NCBI GenBank assembly: GCA_002270565.1
Contig: NQMI01000096.1
Span: 62,001-126,000 of the forward strand
Direction: 5' to 3'
Origin: Stenocarpella maydis
Lineage: Eukaryota; Ascomycota; Sordariomycetes; Diaporthales; Diaporthaceae
DNA: 64,000 nt
The position numbers were made by a program, and so were the translations under genes. The stretch's first letter is position 1. Every line of letters begins with the position of its first letter. A model generated the notes under the pieces. It made no database searches. It was given only the letters and a program-made list of their open reading frames with translations, and had not been told where the DNA came from. Of the stretch, positions 56,816 to 64,000 are shown one piece after another.

Positions 56816-59800
56816 GGATGTTTATTTTACTCCCCTATCTACTGGAGGTTCTCCCTCTAGGGGAAGGGAGCAGGATATAGATAAGGTAAGGGGGCTCTTA
56901 TTAAAGAAAGGTCCACCTTAAAGACACCAGTCTCCTTAGGAACCTGCCCCCACCCCATCTGGGACCTCTAATCAGGAGCATTATGCTCCTATACCACCTA
57001 TTCAGGCGACTTCTCAGCCTATCATACCTTTAATGCCCTTTAGAAATACTGCCCTTTAGACCTTGCTATTCCTCAGCTCTTAAGAGGATATTTATAAAGG
57101 TAGGTCTAATTAGCTTAATCTTATAGCTATAGCTTTCTATAGGGATATGGAATATTATAGTATTAAGAAGTTTGCTAGAGGCTGTCTGGAATTTTTACCT
57201 TAAAAAGGAAGGATAAGCTTACCTTATGTTTAGAGATATCAGTCTCTAATCGCTAACCACCCCAAACTTAAGGGCAATATATCTCTTAGGGAACCAAAAG
57301 ATGATTTCTAATAAAGAGGAGATAGTACCAGAAATATAGCAAGGGACTTCTACTATAGCTAGAAAGGGGAAAAGTAAAACAAAGGGTGATCTGATTGGTC
57401 TGAGTAAGACTAAAAAGTTAACTAAAGCTAAGCCCAAATAAGGACCCCTAATCCCCCAAACCCCTAAAGCTAAGGCCATGGATGCCATTCTCGCTACCTC
57501 AATCAAAATGCTAATTTCAAATATTCTTACACTTAGCGAGACTAATGCTATTCTAATCAGAAAGCTCCTTACTTGCAGGGATAATACCTCTCTTAATAAG
57601 TAGCCTTTCAAGCCAGTCCCAGATAGGGATATACCTCAAGCCATAGGTCCAGAACTCAGTATGGTCTCTACTTTATCCAAAATTAAATATAAGTAATACT
57701 TGAGCTCTAATTAAATGTATATCATTAGGTATAAGGTAAATTCAATATCATCTCAAACTGCTAATATAGTAAATTATGGTTGCTGCAAATCCGTCTACCT
57801 AAATGTTAGAATTGCTTTAGAAAGCTATAAGATCCTCCCAGCCCTACTAGATATAGGTGCTAAGATGAATCTTCTTTCTTTATCCTATTGCTACCAGAAT
57901 AAGTTATCCTATACTCCACTTTAAGATATGAACTCCACAGTTTATAATAGAGCGTTACTAGTACTAATTAGAATAACTAAGAAGTAGGTATATATTAGCT
58001 ATAATAGGATAAGGGCTATTTTCTTCATTATAGATAATAAAATGCATAATACTACTTATAATATCCTTTTAGAGATGCCTTTCTTTTTAAATATAAACTT
58101 AACTTTTAAGTGATTAAGGGGGTTCCTTTTTGCACACATTACTCTTAATAGGTTGCAAGTAATATATGGGCTGGGGAGGAGGAACCAGAAGCCTTTCCAG
58201 GTGGCTGCTACTAAAGGTATAATGGTTCCCTGAAAATACCTTCCTTAAAGGGTAATGATAGTCCTCCTTTAGCTAGACTCCTCTAATTAGAGGCGGGTTA
58301 TAATTAGAGCCCTAATGGACCCTCTTAAAACCAACTTCAGGTTATCCTAGGATAATGATATCCTTAGGAGCCTTTCAGATGAGGAAGCCAGAACCCTAGT
58401 GCCAAAATTTTTCACCTCCTTTTTCTACATCTATAGGCCTAATATCCTATCAGGTTACTCTAATCAGTAGTCTTTTATCCAGATGGGTGTACCCTAGAGA
58501 CTTATAACTTAATTCCATCCAAACCAAGAGAAGGGGGCAACCGCTCTAGCTATTAGGACCCTGTATAAAAGGGTAGGGGTAAAAGTCTACCCTGTTGATG
58601 ACTTTCCCTCTGATGGTACTGTCCTTAAGGGAACTGTGAATTGGAAGCCAAGCTATAAGGCTAGGGTTAGGCATTTAATTGATGCTGGTAGAGGAAGCAA
58701 ATATAACCCATGGATTAGACTTAGATTCTCCTTTATTCCAAGGGGGTTGTGATTAATGCTAAAGCGCCTTTAGCATATTATTATAGGAAACTATAATGGG
58801 CTCTCTAATTAGGAAAAGTTAATATTTACTCACCTCCTAGAGAATAGGGAAGAAGCTCTTATATGGGACTAGTCTTATATCTTCCAGATTAGCACAGATG
58901 TTGCCCCTCTTTAGTTCATTAAGACAGTTCCTTACTAAGCATACTAGATGAAAACTATTAAGCTCCCTAAAGCATTAAGGGAGACTGCTATTAAAATGTT
59001 AAGGGAGCAAGAAGCTAGGAGTATGATTGAAGAATCCTATACCCCCTATTAAAACCAGTGGTTCCTTATTAAGAAGAAGGATAGTAGCTATTAGTTGATT
59101 AATAATATCTCTGAGGCCAATTGGATTATGATTAGGAATGCCTTTATTCCTCTAGCTACTAATAAGTTTGCTAAGGAGTTTATAATATATTAGGTTCTAT
59201 TGCTCTTAGACTTTTTCTTAGGGTATAACTAGATTAAGCTGGAAGAGAAAAGCTGTAATATTACCACCTTTGCAACTCTAATCGGGCTATTTCGATAGTA
59301 TAGGCTGCCCATAGGAGCCATGAATTTAGTAGCACAGTTTATAAGATGCATGGTTTGCTTATTTTATAACCTAATTCTAATAGTCTACTGCTTATTTCTT
59401 AACGATATTGCAATAAAAGGGCCAGAGTCCACCTATAATGATTAGGAGCTTAATAACCTTCCTGGGGTATAGAGGTATATTGTAGAGCATATTAAGAACC
59501 TTAATGATGTGCTTTTTAATATAGAGCTTGCTAGTAGTGCAATTAATGCTACTAAATCTGAATAATATAAAAAGCAGGCTAATATTATAAGTTATATATA
59601 TGGGACTCTAGGCCGCTCTCCTATGGATAAGAAGATTATTAAGATTAAGGAGTGGGAGATCTATAAAAATATTAGCTAGCTCCAATTATTTCTCAGCCTA
59701 ATCAACTTTTATTAGATCTGGATACCCTTTTACAGAATTATATTACATCCTCTCTTCAACCTGCTAAAGAAGGGTACTCTATTTGTTTGAACTAAAAGCT

Positions 59801-61950
59801 GCCAGGAAACTATAAACGCCCTTAAGTTAACAATTACTTTAAAACCCTACCTTATAAATATTAACTATAATGGGGGAGAGATCATCCTTATGATTAATGC
59901 AAGCCTGGATGGCTGGGGTGCTTGCCTAATGTAGGTAAAAGATAGGGTTTGTTATCTGGTCTGGTATGAGAGTAGCTTATGGACTGCTGCTGAGAAGCTC
60001 TATGATGTAATAAAACGTGAGTGTTAGGCTGTACTCTATGCGATTAGATAGCTTCGGTTCTATATATATAGAGTTTATTTTATCCTGGAGACTAACTTAA
60101 ATGTTCTTGTTTGGCAGCTGAAGGGGTTAGCATTAGATGTCCCTGGGGCCTACATTACTTGATGGCTGGCTGTAATCAGGATATACAACTTCATAATTAG
60201 GTATGTTAAAGGGGTTAACAATTTGGTTGCTAACTTGCTCTTAAGAAAACCTCTAGGTCCTTTAGATAAGGTAAATAGATAAATTAAAGGGGATATTAAG
60301 GAATGGTATAATGCTTCTCTTAACCCTATAATGGCTCTAATACCTTCTGATTAAATGCTGTTGCTTAAAGATAGTTATTAGTAGTTAAAGGATTAAGGGA
60401 TTAAGATTACCCTATTGTAGTATTCTACCTGGTTACCTCTCTAATTAGTAACAGAAGGCTTTTAAGAAAAAAGCTCTTGCATTTTCCCTTAGGGAAGAAG
60501 TGCTTTAACGGGAACCTGAGAAAGACCTCCCTAAAAGGAGAGTTATAAACAACCCTAATCTAAAAAAAAGATATCAAGAATACTTTCTCCCTTAATTATA
60601 AAGGGAGGGATGCTACCTACTACTAGATTAGAGCGATATACTAGAAAGGGATTATATAGATATAAAGGTAATTATGATGTCCTGATGTAAAATAAACAAA
60701 TAAATATAATATAGGTAATACTACCCTAGGGCTTCCGTTTTTAAAAATTTATATACATTTAGCATTTGCCCTCTAATTAGAGATGTTAATACCTTGTGGA
60801 AGGATGTTGCAACCTTATAAGATGGCCTAAGGCAATGGCTCTTAGGGCTGCCGACTTAAAGAACATTAAGTGATTCTTTATTAATAAGTTCCTACTTAAA
60901 TGGGGCTTGCCCATATTAGTAGTTGTAGATGGGGGACCTGAGAACCTTGGAGACTTTACTAAATACCTCAGATACCTCAGGGTGCATTAGATCAGAATAT
61001 CCGCATATAATCCTAGGGCAAATAGTGTTGTGGAATATAGCTACTTTAATATTGCATTAGCCTTAGGAAAGATACTGGATGGGGGTGTGATTGGATGGAA
61101 AAAGATTCTTCCTTATGCACTCTTTACTGATAGAATATCCTTAAGGCGGTTGTATAAGAAAAGCCTGTTCTACCTGCTTTATGGATTTAACCCAGTATTA
61201 CCTATTAAAATAGAGATCCCTACCTGGCGGGTTTAAGCCTGGTTACCTTATATGACCTCTGATTAGGTACTGGAATGTTAATTATGCTTATTGCTAGACC
61301 TAAAACAAGATATCCTGCATACCTAGGAGTTAGTTACTAAGCAAAGAAGAAAGGCAGCGGCCAGAGACACCCATCAGGGATTCTATAGACCCGAGCCTCT
61401 TATAAAAGATAACCTTATGCTGGTTGTAGATAAGTAGAGGAAATCTGATTACTTGTTATTCTGGAAGCTAATATATTAATGGTTTAAGCCTTATATTATT
61501 GATGCTATTAAGCCTAATAATGTGTATAAGCTGAGGACCCCTGATGGGATCCCTATTGATGGGACCTATCCCCTAATGCGCCTAAAGAAATTTATCTGTG
61601 AGAGGGGAATTTGGGAGCTAGAGGTACCTTTTCTTTAGGAGGACAACCCTCCTGAAAGTTAACAAACTAGGAGGAAGCTATTAGAGGTAGCCGGATATAA
61701 TGTCTTCCTAAATATGCTAAATAACATACTTCATCTTACTACCTCTAATCAGGATAATGATAATTAGTACTAAGATTAGTCTCTTCCTAGCTGGATGGTC
61801 CCCTAAGCATAGGTATACTTGGATACAGATAGCTCATATGATTCAGACTTATTAGATTTAGCTAATTAGACTTAAAGGATAATACTACATATAGATATTC
61901 CGTTTATTAACCCTGATAACCCTAAGCTGAAGGAATATGAATTCTAGGAT

Positions 61951-62000
61951 AAGATATAAAAAAAAGTTAAGATATAAAAAAGTTAAGATATAAAAAAGTT
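61951..62000 (+). repeat. Three tandem AAGATATAAAAAAGTT units
   Basis: Units of 18, 16 and 16 bp at the end of the gypsy coding relic. Probably polypurine-tract slippage or simple repeat expansion. Confidence 0.75.
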
Positions 62001-64000
62001 AAGATAATATTATATTTTTAATTAAATAAGTATACTTCTCTTAGGACTATATGTAAGAAAAAAATTATTGGTTCTTGATTTACTGCTAAAAGAAGTATTA
62101 GCAACCTGAAAAACTAAATCTACCCCTGCCTTACCTGACCCTTCTGATTACCTTATGACTATGACTAGAGATCTGTGGGCTTGTACTTAAACTTCCTGGG
62201 TATACATCCGGTAATCTTACCTATAGCATCCATATAAGTTTCCTTATATCCTATCTTAATAGCTGCCTTAGTGTACTTACCTAGTAAGAGCTCTGAAGGA
62301 GGTATGTTTGGAGGCTTATTGATTAGATCAAGATATACATTAGTAATATAGTTATAACTACTCTCAGAAATCTTTAGTATTTTAAAATTATAAAGGTGAC
62401 CCTTAATATAGTAGATATAATTAGCACAAGCATTATCTTGAAATCCTTAGAGCGATTAGCACTTAAAGAAAGGGATTATGATAGGGATAATGCCTTAGAG
62501 AGTTGTTTAGTTACAGTTAGCCCCTATTCATTACATATAATAGTTACATAAGTTTGCATTATAATAATTAAAGAAGGCGATAAGGAGAGCCGGGCCCTAA
62601 TGAAGGTTATTCCCCTGGCATAGTTAAGATATATACTTCTCATAAGGGCTATTATTTATATGCTTAATAAAAATATTATTCGGACCTCCTTTAATTAGAG
62701 TGCTGAGGTGAGACTATAGGTATTTGCAAGCCTCTGGGGCTTTTAGGAAGGGAAAGAATAGTTTGAGTAGCTTAGATTTACATATTAAGGAGAGGATTTA
62801 TAGGATATAAAGACCCTTGCCTCTGCCCTTAAGGTTATATATCTTGATATTCATTATAAAGGCCTTATGAAGCAGTGATTTATAGACCTAGTTTTGTGAA
62901 AGGATTGCATTCGGCTGAAAATAAGTGTAGATGCCCTTTTTATGAATAGAAGGAGGATTGTATATTTTGAAGACCCTAATAATAGGAGGTAATTGCTCCT
63001 TACCCTTTCCCTTCTCTTCTTAGCTTAATTAAGGAGGAAAAAATATAGTAATAGTAAAGCTTATTTAATTAGAGAGGCTTGATGGTTTAATAATGAGATT
63101 AATAATTAATAGTTGATAATGCTATTAAAGGGAAGTTAAAGAAAAGGATTAGTAGGGGAAAAGCGACTTTAAATATGAAAAGTTAGAGAGGGGAGCTTTT
63201 ATTAGAAGTATTTAAAGCAGTAAAGATTGCTGCTTAGCAGAAAAGGGAAGGAAGTTGAGTGATTTACTAGCTTGAGTGATTTACTCATCTTGAGGCTCCC
63301 CTTCTAATAAAAGCCTATCTTTCTGCTATAACCTCTAACCTAACTACTTCTTCTATAATCACTATACCTCAGCTGATCTCTGATTAGCGCAGTATAACTT
63401 GTATCATTAAGACTTAAAAGCTGCTATAATTATTAACCTCTATCCTTAAAACTCGTTACCTCCCCTCTATTACCTAATTTCTCCTTGCCTTAGTACCCTT
63501 TTCCCTAGTCTAACTAATTAGAAAGATATCTTCCTTAAGCTAGCAAATAATAAAGAAAGGTAAGGGAAAGAAGAAGGGATCCCTATTGATTTAGTTTATA
63601 GCTATTAATAGTTTAAAAGGCTAAGTTAGCCTTATAAATAATCCTAATGCCCCTGTGCCTACTGTTAAGTACCCAGACCCTTCTAATTAGGTTGGCCTTA
63701 AAGTATGACTTTTAGTATTGCCCTTTATTATGAATTTTGATGATATTAACCCTATATAATAGCTGAGATTTCCCAACCCATATAATATCTGCAATTAAGG
63801 AAACTAGGATTATGGAGCTAGTGCAGACCTAATAAAAGACCCATTTGAAACCAGAATCCTTAATAATAGGTTGGTACTCTCTTAAGCTTTTAATATATCA
63901 GACCTTTTAATATAACCGCCATTCTTTCAGAACTAAAAATGAGGGCATAGTAATTATGTACAGCGGGTGGTGGATATATATTTCAAGGGTATTAATTTTT
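62001..64000. other. AT-rich repeat-derived DNA at the right edge
   Basis: No open frame of note on either strand. Scattered stops and TA-rich composition match the preceding RIP-degraded retroelements. A short direct repeat of TTGAGTGATTTACT occurs twice at about 63255-63290. It is probably further retroelement sequence, but no domain can be named. Confidence 0.5.

Larger units (their letters stand above)
55346..61960 (+). mobile_element. Gypsy (Ty3-type) retrotransposon, RIP-degraded
   Basis: Ordered domains on the plus strand, with stops (mostly TAG) at former Gln codons. A gag-like Pro-rich stretch lies at about 56930-57700. Protease: LLDIGAKMNLLS near 57845. Reverse transcriptase at about 58930-59420: KALRETAIKMLREQEARSMI, NQWFLIKKKDSSY, FRQYRLPIGAMNLVAQF, with LNDIA in place of YIDDI. 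RNase H near 59880-60230: INASLDGWGACLM, RECQAVLYAIRQLRFYIY. Integrase core at about 60870-61240: ILVVVDGGPENLGDF, AYNPRANSVVE. A C-terminal segment at about 61490-61640 ends the coding relic. It cannot encode a working polyprotein. Confidence 0.82.

Noticed and set aside
1..64000. CRISPR array, bacterial operon or prophage
   Set aside because: Introns, RIP and fungal gene families show a eukaryotic nuclear sequence; the direct repeats found are minisatellites or LTR repeats.
1..64000. Telomere or rDNA sequence
   Set aside because: No TTAGGG-type array and no rRNA-like sequence were seen on either strand.

Overview
The window looks like a chromosome segment of a filamentous ascomycete (Pezizomycotina). 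The genes carry short introns (about 40-156 bp) with GT..AG ends and CTGAC/CTAAC-type branch sites, and encode fungal families (Zn2Cys6 regulator, OPT transporter, DUF3112, DUF6604, fungal NLR, ELYS-like nucleoporin, Smc4). The repeats are AT-saturated and full of TAG/TAA stops where CAG/CAA is expected, the signature of repeat-induced point mutation (RIP). All exon models below were built by hand from splice sites and reading frame. Every multi-exon model closes to a whole number of codons.

Layout. 1-3.5 kb: dead repeats (Ty1/copia relic, a solo LTR, an N gap, one arm of a gypsy LTR, a tandem Pol III-like repeat). 3.8-20.2 kb: a gene island with a DUF3112 membrane protein (-), a Zn2Cys6 transcription factor (+), an OPT oligopeptide transporter (+), a small membrane protein (+) and a DUF6604 protein (+). 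20.2-25 kb: a decayed zone with an intron-containing tRNA-Ser(AGA), a P450 relic, a Tc1/mariner-like element flanked by TA, and a broken short-chain dehydrogenase. 25.4-29.2 kb: an intact nine-exon NLR-type receptor (alpha/beta-hydrolase fold, NB-ARC, TPR) whose hydrolase nucleophile is Gly instead of Ser. 29.4-30.5 kb: an AT-rich block. 30.5-43.8 kb: a second gene island with dihydropyrimidinase/hydantoinase (-) and N-carbamoyl-amino-acid hydrolase (+) as a divergent pair, an ELYS-like nucleoporin (-) divergent from Smc4 (+), and a cytochrome P450 (-). 44.6-64 kb: nested, RIP-degraded transposons (two Mutator-like elements, one inside a TIR element; a minus-strand gypsy split by a solo LTR; a plus-strand gypsy element).

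Functional logic. The hydantoinase and the carbamoylase catalyse consecutive steps (cyclic amide to N-carbamoyl compound to amino compound + CO2 + NH3) and share one upstream region, so they probably form a small catabolic unit. Smc4 and the ELYS-like protein are housekeeping genes sharing a 564-bp upstream region. The NLR is an accessory recognition/defence-type gene in the most rearranged part of the gene space. The two nearly identical solo LTRs near the two edges of the gene space are in inverted orientation. They are not RIP-mutated, although they sit inside heavily RIP-mutated elements.
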